DNA of 35,356 bases from Calothrix rhizosoleniae SC01 (GTDB lineage Bacteria; Cyanobacteriota; Cyanobacteriia; Cyanobacteriales; Nostocaceae). Under the pieces are notes generated by a model that did not search any database, had not been told where the DNA came from, and saw nothing but the letters and a program-made list of their open reading frames with translations. The DNA lies in the NCBI RefSeq assembly GCF_900185595.1, contig NZ_FYBH01000031.1, forward strand, positions 1-35,356, written 5' to 3'. Each line of letters begins with the position of its first letter. The first letter of the stretch is position 1. Positions 25,288-33,685 of this stretch are shown here, in pieces. Both the position numbers and the translations under genes were made by a program.

Positions 25288-26634
25288 ATGAGAACTGTAA
25301 AACAACTGGCTGTCCGTGGTGCCATCTGGACTATTATTGGTTTCGGAGGTACCTATCTACTGAGATTTGGTAATAATTTAATTCTCACTCGTCTATTACA
25401 ACCAGAGTTTTTTGGTTTAATGGCTTTTGTCAATACGCTGCGTATGGGTCTAGAACTATTCTCAGATATTGGTATTGGTCAAAATATTATTAATAGTAAA
25501 CGAGGAGATGAACAAAGCTTTTTAAATACAGCATGGACTTTACAGATAATTCGCGGTTTTATTATTTGGTTTATTTGTCTGCTGATTAGTTTTCCCCTTG
25601 CATATTTTTATAATGACCAACGCTTACAGTGGCTAATTCCAATTGTAGTTATAAATTCAATCCTCTCAGGATTTCTTTCTACTAGTATACATACACTCCA
25701 AAGACGCATGGAGTTAGGTAAGCTTTCTTTATATGAAGTAATTTTACAATTTGCTTATTTTTCTACACTAATTTTTCTAGTTTGGCTATACCCCAGTATC
25801 TGGACTTTAGCTATAGGGACTTTAATTCCGAGTGTATATAAATTGATTAGTAGCTATTGGTTAATCCCGAATTATTCTAATTGGTTTAAATGGGATAAAG
25901 ATGCTGTTAAAGAAATCCTTGCTTTTGGTAAATGGATGTTTCTAGCATCAGGATTCATGTTTGCAGCCGAACAAGCCGATTATATGATTTTAGGTAAGCT
26001 GCTATCTTTCAAAATGTTGGGGGTGTATATTATTGCTTATACCCTGGCAAGTATACCGCGAGAAATCATGAAAGTTCTGAGTAATAAAGTCATATTTCCA
26101 GCGATTGCCAAACAATCTGATTTACCAAGACATATATTACGAGAAAAAATTCTCCCTCAGCGACGAATATTATTACTTGGGTTTGCAATTTTATTAGCAG
26201 TCCTAGTTAATACTGGGGATTTAGCTGTATCTATCCTCTATGACAAAAGATATAGTGATGCTGGTTGGATGATGCCCATTTTATGCTGTGGAATGTGGTT
26301 TTCCCTACTTTTTTATACTATCAGCCCTGCCTTACTCGCACTGGGGAAACCTCTATATTCAGCTCAAAGTAATTTTGCTCGGTTCGCCATTATTGTCATA
26401 GCTGTACCTCTTTTGTATCAAAAGTTTGGTGTCGTAGGTGCGGTAATAGCGATCGCATTCAGTGATTTACCATTATACCTAACAAATCTTTATGGTCTTT
26501 GGAGGGAAAAACTCTTTTGTTTGACACAAGATATGAAAGCGACTTTCTTTTTTGTAACAGTAGTTATTTCATTTTTAATCATTCGCAATAATTTAGGATT
26601 CGGATTCTCAATCCAGCAATTATTGATGAATTAA
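25288..26634 (+). CDS. Oligosaccharide flippase (Wzx, MOP superfamily)
   Basis: 448 aa with about 12 predicted membrane segments. The start MRTVKQLAVRGAIWTIIGFGG and LRFGNNLILTRLLQPEFFGLMAFV is characteristic of the polysaccharide-transporter (RfbX/Wzx, WzxC-like) family. It flips the lipid-linked repeat unit across the inner membrane. There is no evident ribosome-binding site before the ATG, and a 273-bp gap with a MITE remnant precedes it, so it may have its own promoter. Confidence 0.92.
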   Translation: MRTVKQLAVRGAIWTIIGFGGTYLLRFGNNLILTRLLQPEFFGLMAFVNTLRMGLELFSDIGIGQNIINSKRGDEQSFLNTAWTLQIIRGFIIWFICLLISFPLAYFYNDQRLQWLIPIVVINSILSGFLSTSIHTLQRRMELGKLSLYEVILQFAYFSTLIFLVWLYPSIWTLAIGTLIPSVYKLISSYWLIPNYSNWFKWDKDAVKEILAFGKWMFLASGFMFAAEQADYMILGKLLSFKMLGVYIIAYTLASIPREIMKVLSNKVIFPAIAKQSDLPRHILREKILPQRRILLLGFAILLAVLVNTGDLAVSILYDKRYSDAGWMMPILCCGMWFSLLFYTISPALLALGKPLYSAQSNFARFAIIVIAVPLLYQKFGVVGAVIAIAFSDLPLYLTNLYGLWREKLFCLTQDMKATFFFVTVVISFLIIRNNLGFGFSIQQLLMN

Positions 26635-26692
26635 AAATATGCACGAGAGCATCTTACCTTATAGAACCAAGAAAATATCAGGGGAGAAATTT

Positions 26693-27475
26693 ATGCCCTA
26701 TTTAAATAGAGTCAATATCTGCAATATCCAAGTTGATAAATACTCATTTGATCAGGTTATAGACTTAATAATAGATCATGCAGTTGCCAAAAATGATCCT
26801 AAATATGTTGTGACACCCAATGCGCAGCATATTGTGACATTACAGCGTGATACTCGTTTTCGTGAAATATATCGTCGAGCTTTTCTAGCAGTACCGGATG
26901 GTGTTCCTCTTTTATGGGCGGCAAAATTGTTTCAGACCCCCTTATCTGGCAGAGTTAATGGAACTGATTTATTCGAGCAATTATGTAAAATCAGTGCAGA
27001 AAAAGGGCTGAAAGTTTTTATGTTAGGTGGTCGTCCTAGAGCTGCTGATAAAGCCTTACAGGTATTACAAAGAAGACATCCTAACCTCAAGATTGTTGGT
27101 ACTTATTGTCCACCTTATGGGTTTGAGTCAGACTCTACGGAATTACAACAAATTAACTCTGCGATTGTTGCAGCAGCACCCGACATTCTCTTTGTTGGCT
27201 TAGGTGCTCCCAAGCAAGAGTATTGGATATCTGAGAATTACCTCAAACTTGGGGTTCCCATATCCATTGGTATAGGGGTTAGCTTTGAATTAGTTGCTGG
27301 GATGGTGGAAAGAGCACCAAAATTCATGCAACAAACAGGACTAGAATGGCTTTTTCGCTTGTTTGCAGAACCTCGTCGTTTATGGAAGCGCTATTTATTG
27401 GGCAATGCCATTTTTATTCTGCTAGTGTTGAAGCAAAAATTAAATGGATTCAGCTCTTTTGGTAAAACAAGTTAA
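26693..27475 (+). CDS. WecG/TagA/CpsF-family glycosyltransferase
   Basis: 260 aa from the ATG at 26693. An in-frame ATG at 26639 exists, but the internal start has a near-ideal GGGGAG 6 bp upstream and begins just before the conserved domain. Family motifs: VTPNAQHIVTLQRD, VPDGVPLLWAAKL, RVNGTDLFEQL, VFMLGGRP, and FVGLGAPKQEYWI. GT26 enzymes add N-acetylmannosaminuronate or a similar sugar to the lipid-linked intermediate. It is the last glycosyltransferase of the locus. Confidence 0.93.
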   Translation: MPYLNRVNICNIQVDKYSFDQVIDLIIDHAVAKNDPKYVVTPNAQHIVTLQRDTRFREIYRRAFLAVPDGVPLLWAAKLFQTPLSGRVNGTDLFEQLCKISAEKGLKVFMLGGRPRAADKALQVLQRRHPNLKIVGTYCPPYGFESDSTELQQINSAIVAAAPDILFVGLGAPKQEYWISENYLKLGVPISIGIGVSFELVAGMVERAPKFMQQTGLEWLFRLFAEPRRLWKRYLLGNAIFILLVLKQKLNGFSSFGKTS

Positions 27476-27482
27476 TTTATCA

Positions 27483-28607
27483 ATGATTCCAGAAATTATT
27501 ACTATTCCCTTACGTCACATGGCTTCAGGTGATTGCCTTTCCCTGCAAGTTTATAAATTTCGAGGTTCGCAACCTGGTAAAAAGGTTTATATTCAATCAA
27601 ATCTACATGGTGCGGAAATTGCAGGAAATACCGTTATTCATCACCTAATAAAATTTTTACAGAACAGCAAAGATACAGATTTAGTCGGAGAAATCTGGCT
27701 AGTTCCAGTTTGTAATCCCATAGGTACTAATGAACGTTCCCATCACTTTGCTTCTGGAAGATATTGTACCTATGAAGGCAAAGACTGGAACCGCATTTTT
27801 TGGGATTATGAGAAGGAAACAAATGATTTATCAAGGTTTGTGCAATCTCAACTCCAGTTCCCAGTAGAGGTGATTAGAAAAAATTATCTCCGTAAAATAA
27901 AAGAGAAATTTACTGCTGCTAATCAAGTTACACAAAGTAGCGGCATCCCATATACAAAGAAGTTTCGTTATCAATTACAATCTTTGAGCATTGATGCTGA
28001 TTATTTAATCGATTTGCATAGTTCCAGCAATCAAGGCTTAACCTATCTGTACTATTTCCGCGATCGCCAAGATAGTGCAAAATATTTCCAACTGGATTTT
28101 GGCATTTTACTGAATAAATACGATGGTGATGCATTTGACGAGGCATTTATCAAACCTTGGTTAGCCTTGGAATCAGCTTTGCAAGGTTTAGGTAGAAATA
28201 TTCAGTTTGATGTGGAAGCATGGACATTGGAATTGGGAACAGGAATGCAGATTAATCCAAAATCTGTTGCTATGGGTGTGTGGGGTATAAAAAATTATTT
28301 GGTGCACAAGGGAGTATTACAAACACCGATAGATTCTCCAGGTAATAGTAACTCTCATGCCATGAGTTTAAAATCTAGAACTACTGACACTAGATATTAT
28401 GCTCCCAGGGGTGGAATGATTCAATTACAGGTAGAGCTGAGTCGGGAAGTTAAAACAGGAGATACTCTTTATCAAATTATCAGTTTTAATAAAGAGGGAA
28501 AATTACCAACAGTGATCAATATTGTTGCCCAACAGGATGGGTTAGTATATGATGTCGCCACAAATCAAGTTGTGAATGAAGGTGAGTATGTTTTAGCAAC
28601 TATTTAG
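27483..28607 (+). CDS. Succinylglutamate desuccinylase/aspartoacylase-type metallo-deacylase (M14 clan)
   Basis: 374 aa from the ATG at 27483. An in-frame ATG at 27444 would overlap the preceding gene, and neither has a clear ribosome-binding site. The zinc motif is NLHGAEIAGN (His and Glu), with the second His in DLHSSS. The catalytic Glu is probably in WTLELGTG. The C-terminal beta domain is RGGMIQLQVELSREVKTGDT. Such enzymes hydrolyse N-acyl amino acids or similar amides. Placed directly behind the exopolysaccharide genes, it may act on an acyl group of the polymer or a precursor, but this is only inferred from position. It could equally be unrelated. Confidence 0.85.
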   Translation: MIPEIITIPLRHMASGDCLSLQVYKFRGSQPGKKVYIQSNLHGAEIAGNTVIHHLIKFLQNSKDTDLVGEIWLVPVCNPIGTNERSHHFASGRYCTYEGKDWNRIFWDYEKETNDLSRFVQSQLQFPVEVIRKNYLRKIKEKFTAANQVTQSSGIPYTKKFRYQLQSLSIDADYLIDLHSSSNQGLTYLYYFRDRQDSAKYFQLDFGILLNKYDGDAFDEAFIKPWLALESALQGLGRNIQFDVEAWTLELGTGMQINPKSVAMGVWGIKNYLVHKGVLQTPIDSPGNSNSHAMSLKSRTTDTRYYAPRGGMIQLQVELSREVKTGDTLYQIISFNKEGKLPTVINIVAQQDGLVYDVATNQVVNEGEYVLATI

Positions 28608-28673
28608 TCTTCCTGTTGGGTAATTGGGATTTTTACAGCCTAGGTAGCAGTGATATTGGTGATATTCTGTTCT

Positions 28674-28720
28674 TATAATGTTTTAATAAGCAACTTTGCT
28701 TATAGCAGGAGAAGATAATT
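28674..28720 (+). promoter_or_regulatory. Promoter -10 and 5' UTR palindrome before the Psb35-like gene
   Basis: TATAAT at 28674-28679 is a perfect -10 hexamer, without a good -35. Next is ATAAGCAA-CT-TTGCTTAT (28686-28703), an 8-bp perfect inverted repeat with a 2-bp centre, then AGGAGA at 28707-28712 before the ATG at 28721. The palindrome lies where it could be an operator or an mRNA hairpin. Confidence 0.55.
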
Positions 28721-28918
28721 ATGAGTGTAGTTATGGAAACAGGAGTAGCAGCAGCAGGTTCTCATTTTCCTTTAGCTTTTACATTGGTATACGTAGTTGG
28801 TTTTATTGCTGCCGTTACCATCGGCTCAATTGCTTGGTATAACTCCAAGCGTCCTCCTGGTTGGGAAAATAAAAGTCGTCCCGACTTTGTTCCTCCTCTT
28901 GATGAAAAAGATAATTAA
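28721..28918 (+). CDS. Psb35-like small photosystem II-associated membrane protein
   Basis: 65 aa. A single membrane segment (about 17-42, LAFTLVYVVGFIAAVTIGSIAW) is followed by the conserved-looking tail YNSKRPPGWENKSRPDFVPP. I recognise this as resembling cyanobacterial Psb35 (Ssl2148-type), described as associated with photosystem II assembly modules containing CP47. The match is from memory of family features, not a search. A good ribosome-binding site (AGGAGA) precedes the ATG. It stands alone between the M14-type gene and an acyl-CoA dehydrogenase-like gene. Confidence 0.65.
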   Translation: MSVVMETGVAAAGSHFPLAFTLVYVVGFIAAVTIGSIAWYNSKRPPGWENKSRPDFVPPLDEKDN

Positions 28919-29218
28919 TAATGAGCTGTGAGTAATTGAGAGTTAGCCGTCAAATTCCTTTGGTGGGGCTAGGGAATAGGGATTCGGGAGTCAGGAGTCG
29001 GGAATGGGGAACTCTTAACAGTTTCACTGTCCTATAACTTGTAAAAACACTCCCCTTGACTGAAAAGTCAGGATTAATGATGGCAGCAACTTGTCACCAG
29101 ATATGTAACCCTGCTAACCTAAATATTAATTCACTTTTTGTTGCAACATTGGAACCTCCCAATACCCTAGGTTTATGTATGGTTTGGGGGGATTATTTAT
29201 CTGAATTGAGATGGCAAA
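28919..29218. other. Intergenic stretch
   Basis: Contains degenerate GGGAGTC-type heptamers near 28985-29005 (GGGAGTCAGGAGTCGGGA). A 60-codon open frame at 29056-29238 was judged non-coding. No other structure seen. Confidence 0.5.
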
Positions 29219-30310
29219 GTGTTTTCCCAGAAAGATGACTCTATTTTAGAAAAAACAAAATCATACTTATTGCAGCAAGTTGCAGTTTCCGCTAATCAAA
29301 TAGATAGCAGCTCAGAACAGCTATTTGCTGCATTGCAAGGTTTGGGAGATTTAGGTTTGCTTGGTTTGCGTTTGCCCCAATTTTGGGGAGGAAAAGAATT
29401 TCAGCAGCAAACCTTTAATGATTTTCTAGAACTCCTAGCCAGATACTCTGGCGCTTTAGCTTTCTTGCAAATTCAACATCAAAGTGCAGTGGGGATGATA
29501 GTTGCTAGCAGTAATTCCCATCTCCAGCAAAAATATTTACCCCATGTACAACATGGTAAATGTTTACTGGGTGTGGGTTTTTCTCAGTTACGCAGAACTG
29601 GGAAACCAACTATCACAGCCTTACCTGTAATAGGAGGATATGAATTAGATGGGGTTGTACTTTGGGTAACGGGATATGGTATGTTTTCCGAGTTTATCGT
29701 TGCTGCTACCCTCTCAGATGGTTCTGCTGTATTTGGGATTGTTCCTTTTCAAGAAAGCCATGCATTATCAACAGGGGCAAAAATTACCTTTTCTGTCCCT
29801 GCACAGCTAGCAGCTATGACATCAACTAATACAGTTAGTGCTACTTTCTCTCACTATTTTTTACCTGAAGAGCAAGTAGTTTTCATTAAACCTGCTGGTT
29901 GGATTCATGAAAATGACAAAAAGAATGTTCTGCGTGCCAGTTTTTTAGCTACAGGATGTGCAATGGCAGGTTTAGATGTGATTGAGGCAACATCACGGCA
30001 AAAATCTGTGCCATTTATTGTTGATGCTTTGAATGCTCTACAACAAGAACTGCATCAATGTCGCACCGCAATTCGAGAAGCACAACAAGATCCAGCCGGG
30101 GAATTGTCTGAAAAATTACATCTCAGGAGTTGGGCGATTGAATTAGCAAATCGCATTGCCCATGCAGCAGTTACCGTTTCTGGTGGTGCGGCTAACTATA
30201 GCCATCATCATGCCCAGCGTATTTACAGAGAGGCATTAGTATTTACTGTGACTGGGCAAACTACTGCGGTGATGGCAGCGACTTTGGAACAGTTGGTAAG
30301 AAGGGGGTGA
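29219..30310 (+). CDS. Acyl-CoA dehydrogenase-family protein
   Basis: 363 aa, starting at GTG because no in-frame ATG is available after the upstream stop at 29207-29209. The N-terminal helical domain has FAALQGLGDLGLLGLRLPQFWGG. The middle has LQKYLPHVQHGKCLLGVGFSQLRR and a beta domain. The C-terminal helical domain includes AGLDVIEATSRQ and AAVTVSGGAANYSHHHAQRIYREAL. The layout is that of acyl-CoA dehydrogenases, with the R-IYRE segment near the usual catalytic end, but the classical IYEGT motif is not seen. It may be a DszC/monooxygenase-like flavoprotein. Substrate unknown. The ribosome-binding site is weak. Confidence 0.78.
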   Translation: MFSQKDDSILEKTKSYLLQQVAVSANQIDSSSEQLFAALQGLGDLGLLGLRLPQFWGGKEFQQQTFNDFLELLARYSGALAFLQIQHQSAVGMIVASSNSHLQQKYLPHVQHGKCLLGVGFSQLRRTGKPTITALPVIGGYELDGVVLWVTGYGMFSEFIVAATLSDGSAVFGIVPFQESHALSTGAKITFSVPAQLAAMTSTNTVSATFSHYFLPEEQVVFIKPAGWIHENDKKNVLRASFLATGCAMAGLDVIEATSRQKSVPFIVDALNALQQELHQCRTAIREAQQDPAGELSEKLHLRSWAIELANRIAHAAVTVSGGAANYSHHHAQRIYREALVFTVTGQTTAVMAATLEQLVRRG

Positions 30311-30332
30311 ACAGAAGAAGCAGGGAGCAGGA

Positions 30333-30383
30333 AAAATTCTACTTAGGTAATTGATGGTGAAAATTTTTTCATCGGGACTGCCT
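30333..30383. repeat. Dispersed repeat family 3, copy 3
   Basis: ATTCTACTTAGGTAATTG and TTTTTCATCGGGACTGCCT match the reverse complement of 6993-7046. A GCAGGGAGCAGG heptamer pair (30320-30331) adjoins it. Confidence 0.75.
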
Positions 30384-30527
30384 CTTTGTGGCAAAACTCT
30401 AGTACTCTGACAAGGGAACTATGGCTGGTTAATTAATGAGAAGAAAAAGTTATTTTCTCCCCACACCTCCTACACTTCCCACACTCCCCCCTCTCCTCCT
30501 AACCAGCAAAGTTGGTGTGGTGGAATA

Positions 30528-31278
30528 CTAGTTTGAGCCACCTACTGTCACCACAACTATTTTGTCTGGGTAAATTAAATCCTTCGCAACCTGATTGACT
30601 TGCTCCCAAGTTACAGCTTGAATCTGATCAGGTGTTTGATGAAGAATTTCAGGTGGATGTCCAGATACTTGGTTGTTGAGAATAATGCTGGCTAAAACGT
30701 CAGGATCTTTCAAAGCAAGTTTATATGAACTGACTAAATTTTGTTTAGCAATTTCAACTTCCGCCTTGGTGACACCTTGCTCTCGTAAATTATTGAGCAC
30801 CTCCAGAGTACTACTAATAGCTTTGTTGGCATTTTTCGGCATTGTCTGCATTTTCATCACCAACAGTGTGGTATTCAACATCCCTGGGACTGGTTGCTTG
30901 TTTCGTCCGTTGAGTCGGTTGCAAAAAGCCCACCGTGCGATTGTTGGGATTCAGATATTTCTTCGCCACCCTTTGCACATCAGCCGCGCTGACTTTGTCA
31001 ATAGCTGCTAACAAACGGCTTGTATGACGATAGTTTCCCGCCGTTATTTGATTGTAACCCAGTAGAGTCGCTTGATTGGTAATATCTCGGTATTGTAGGA
31101 TATAGTCACCTTTTATTTGCCTCTTGGCGGCGCTAACTTGTTCCTCTGTCACCCCTTGAGTTTGTAAATATGCGATCGCTAACTGAAGAACTCGCTCAAT
31201 TCTTTCCAGCTTCCCATCTGAATTGGTTGTTACCCAGAGGATGTATGGTCCTCCATCGCTCGATAATGAATTGATTCG
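30528..31278 (-). pseudogene. Fused remnants of M16-family zinc peptidase genes
   Basis: Two frames read as M16 C-terminal ends. The first (31278 down to 30814) includes GGPYILWVTTNSDGKLERI, VTEEQVSAAKRQIKGDY and VQRVAKKYLNPNNRTVGFL, then leaves the family. The second (30881 down to 30528) includes ISSTLEVLNNLREQGVTKAE, IAKQNLVSSYKLALKDPDV and VNQVAKDLIYPDKIVVVTVG. Both lack the catalytic HxxEH half. Upstream the first frame meets a TAG at 31279-31281. The simplest reading is deletion that joined the C-terminal parts of two tandem M16 genes (such pairs are common), plus loss of everything upstream. Non-functional. Confidence 0.75.
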
Positions 31279-31291
31279 CTAACCTTCGATA

Positions 31292-32290
31292 CTAGACTAA
31301 AATAGTTGTCATTATTAAAGTTAGCTTAATAAAAAATTTATGATTTTTGCTTGCCAGATGACAAGCATTCAACCAACCATTTTTTTCATTTTCGCTTAAG
31401 CTATTGTGACTAACTAAGTATTCAGCACATTCAGATAATGAGTAGAAGATACAAGCTTTATGGAAGTCTCGGACTGTTCTTACATATTCAGTGATTGAAA
31501 TAACATTAAGATCAAGACTATTAGCAAGTTCAGTAACTTGTTTTCCAATGCTAGGATTTAGTATCCTATCTCTCTGCACATCAAGGATATTATTAGTAAT
31601 TGTAGAATATTCTTTCAGGTAAAATGTTTTTTCAATGTGTAGTTGTTCCCAGTCAGGCTCTAAAATCACTAAACGTCCACCTGGTTTAACAACTCTTTGC
31701 ATTTCTGCTAAAACTTTAATTGGATTTGCTATATGCTGAATTGACCGGATACAACGAGCAGCAGAAAAACAATTATCACTAAACGGTAAGTAAGTCGGCA
31801 CAATAAAACCAAACTATGTGAAGAATAGTAAATAAGCCTAAAACCCTTGTTCCCCCTGCTCCCTGCTCCCTGCCCCCTGCCTTATCCAAACGATAATTTT
31901 TTACGCCAACCTACTTAATTTCCGTCCATCAGCATAAATGAAACGGACATTTTTTATATTACTGTTTACAGTACGAGCTTCTGTAAGCATTCTCTCAGAA
32001 TTATCTATTCCATAAACAAAGCCATAAGGAGAAACTTTCTCTGCTATTTTTACTATGTCAAATCCTCTTCCACAACCGATATCAATTAGAGTATCCCCTG
32101 AATGAAGATTTAAACTTTTTACAGAGCAATCCATGTAATACTTTGTGAACGGATCTATTGATAGTGAATCCAAATAATCAATTAAATATTTTTGATTTTG
32201 GCTTGAGACATTATCAACCTTGTTAAAATCCGATAATATGTTGTTACTCAAATACTTATTATTTCCTTTGTAAGAATCTTTATCTGCCAT
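31292..32290 (-). pseudogene. SAM-dependent methyltransferase split by a miniature transposon
   Basis: The N-terminal part starts at the ATG 32288-32290 (weak AAGG upstream). It has the SAM-binding motif I LIDIGCGRGFD (about 68-78), GIDNSERML and FIYADGRKL, ending at residue 125. There the frame enters a 127-bp element and stops. The C-terminal part resumes in the same frame with PFSDNCFSAARCIRSIQH and KPGGRLVILEPDW and runs to the stop at 31292-31294. Removing the element plus one TA (129 bp) restores a 289-aa class I methyltransferase without any other change. The substrate is unknown. The frame is also open upstream to 32494, but that part is probably non-coding sequence running up to the IS end. 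Confidence 0.9.
31789..31915. mobile_element. MITE family 2, copy B (inside the methyltransferase gene)
   Basis: 127 bp with ends AGTAAGTCGGC and AGTAGGTTGGC (reverse complement), flanked by TA duplications at 31787-31788 and 31916-31917. It is in opposite orientation to copy A at 6816-6928. It holds four GCAGGG(G/A) heptamers where copy A has two, which accounts exactly for the 14-bp length difference. Outside the heptamers only about three substitutions separate the copies. Confidence 0.93.
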
Positions 32291-32571
32291 GATAGAAACC
32301 TTAAAACGTAAGAAGGTTATAACTATCTGGAGAAAAGAGATAATATAAAATCTGCTCAGATTAAGTGAGTGTGAGCAATAAACACGCAGAAAAGTACGAT
32401 AAGGACTATAGTAATTAACTCGTTTGGGGATCAGACCTCTTAAATCCTTGCAGCTTGGTTTCAATTTTCTGTACCAAATATATACTACTTTCATTTATAT
32501 AGGAATCATATTTGATTTCTGAAAAAAGCTACGAGATAATACGGATAAATACATCTGTCTAACAGCGAACA

Positions 32572-33629
32572 ATGATAAGTCAGGATCTACAAGCGGCGAT
32601 CACAGAACTACAAGAATTTATAGATCATCGCCCAGATGCCCGTGAGGTGAGGAAAGCTTTGGCAGTGAAACTGGTTTATCAAGGGTACAAGTATGAGGAA
32701 ATTCAAACGATTTTAGATGTGTCCCTTGGTTCGATAACAAGCTGGAAGCAGTCCTACAAAGAATATGGAATTTCAGGATTGCGATTAAATCATAAAGGAA
32801 GAAAAGGTTACTTGAGGGATGAACAACGAGAAGAAGTATTAAGTTGGTTGCAAACGAAAGATACCTGGGAGCTTGGGGAACTGGAATACAAATTGGCATT
32901 TGAATATGAGGTAATCTACGAATCGAAACGAAGCTATTACGATTTATTTGACGCGGCGGGAATTAGTTGGAAGAAAACTACATCTTTGAATCCAAAGGCT
33001 GACCCTGAAGCTGTTGCTGCAAAAAAAAACAGATTGAAACATTGTTGGCAAGCAACCGAGAAGAAATCGAAGCAGGAAGGCTTAGAGTATTACTAATAGA
33101 TGAGTGTCATGTGCTATGGGGGGACTTAACTGGTTATGTTTGGGGAAAAACTGACCAAGAAATAGCAGTTGAAGTCGTTAACGAACGAGATAAACAGACA
33201 TACTACGGGGCGGTTGATTATCTCACTGGCAAGTTACTTCTTAAAGCTTACAAAGCTGGTAATTCAGACTATACAATTGATTATTTACGTTATTTATTAG
33301 ACCAGTCTCCCAAGCAACGATTACTGATTTTTTGGGATGGTGCTTCTTACCATCGTTCACATCTGGTTCAAAACTTTTTAGGCGAAATTAATCATGGTTT
33401 ATCTCAAGAGCAATGGAAAATTCACTGTGTCCGCTTTGCTCCTAATTGCCCATCACAAAATCCGATCGAAGATATTTGGTTACAAGCAAAAACCTGGGTT
33501 AGACGTTTTTGCGCTTTAATTCCAACATTCTCTCATTTAAAGTGGATGTTTGAGTGGTTTATCCGAAACACTAACTTTGATTTTGTATCTCTCCAGATGT
33601 ACGGTGTTTTTTCTGAAATCAAATACTAG
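32572..33629 (+). CDS. IS630-family transposase, needs a -1 frameshift
   Basis: Two overlapping frames. The first (32572-33096, 174 codons) holds an HTH region (LVYQGYKYEEIQTILDVSLG, SITSWKQSYKEYGISGL). The second carries the DDE catalytic core: first Asp in LLIDECHVLWGD, second Asp in IFWDGASYHRS and Glu in NPIEDIW, ending at 33629. A shift of -1 at the nine-A run 33021-33029 joins them as ...DPEAVAAKKKQIETLLASN..., in good family agreement. This is either programmed slippage or a mutation. The fused protein would be about 351 aa, normal for the family. Confidence 0.92.
33021..33029 (+). other. Slippery A9 frameshift site in the transposase
   Basis: Nine A followed by C. The upstream frame reads GCA AAA AAA AAC and the downstream frame AAA AAA AAA CAG, so a one-base backward slip joins the halves. 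A-runs of this kind cause both ribosomal and transcriptional slippage. Confidence 0.8.
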
Positions 33630-33685
33630 TCCTATATAAAGAAATAAATACATTAGAACAGAGTATTCTAATTCATAGAGGAGAA

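Larger units (their letters stand above)
32497..33638 (+). mobile_element. IS630-family insertion sequence
   Basis: The terminal inverted repeats are about 32 bp with few mismatches. The left end is TTATATAGGAATCATATTTG, then ATTTCTGAAAAAA; the right end, reverse-complemented, is TTATATAGGACTAGTATTTG, then ATTTCAGAAAAAA. The exact boundary is uncertain because the ends merge with TATA, the TA target. Length about 1.14 kb, usual for the family. It contains one transposase in two frames. A MITE with the same ends lies at 18794-18900. Confidence 0.92.

Noticed and set aside
29056-29238. 60-codon frame before the acyl-CoA dehydrogenase-like gene
   Set aside because: No family pattern; overlaps the real start out of frame.
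32291-32494. N-terminal extension of the methyltransferase to the ATG at 32494
   Set aside because: That ATG lies at the IS630 end, the extra residues are not methyltransferase-like, and the internal ATG at 32290 begins just before the conserved domain.
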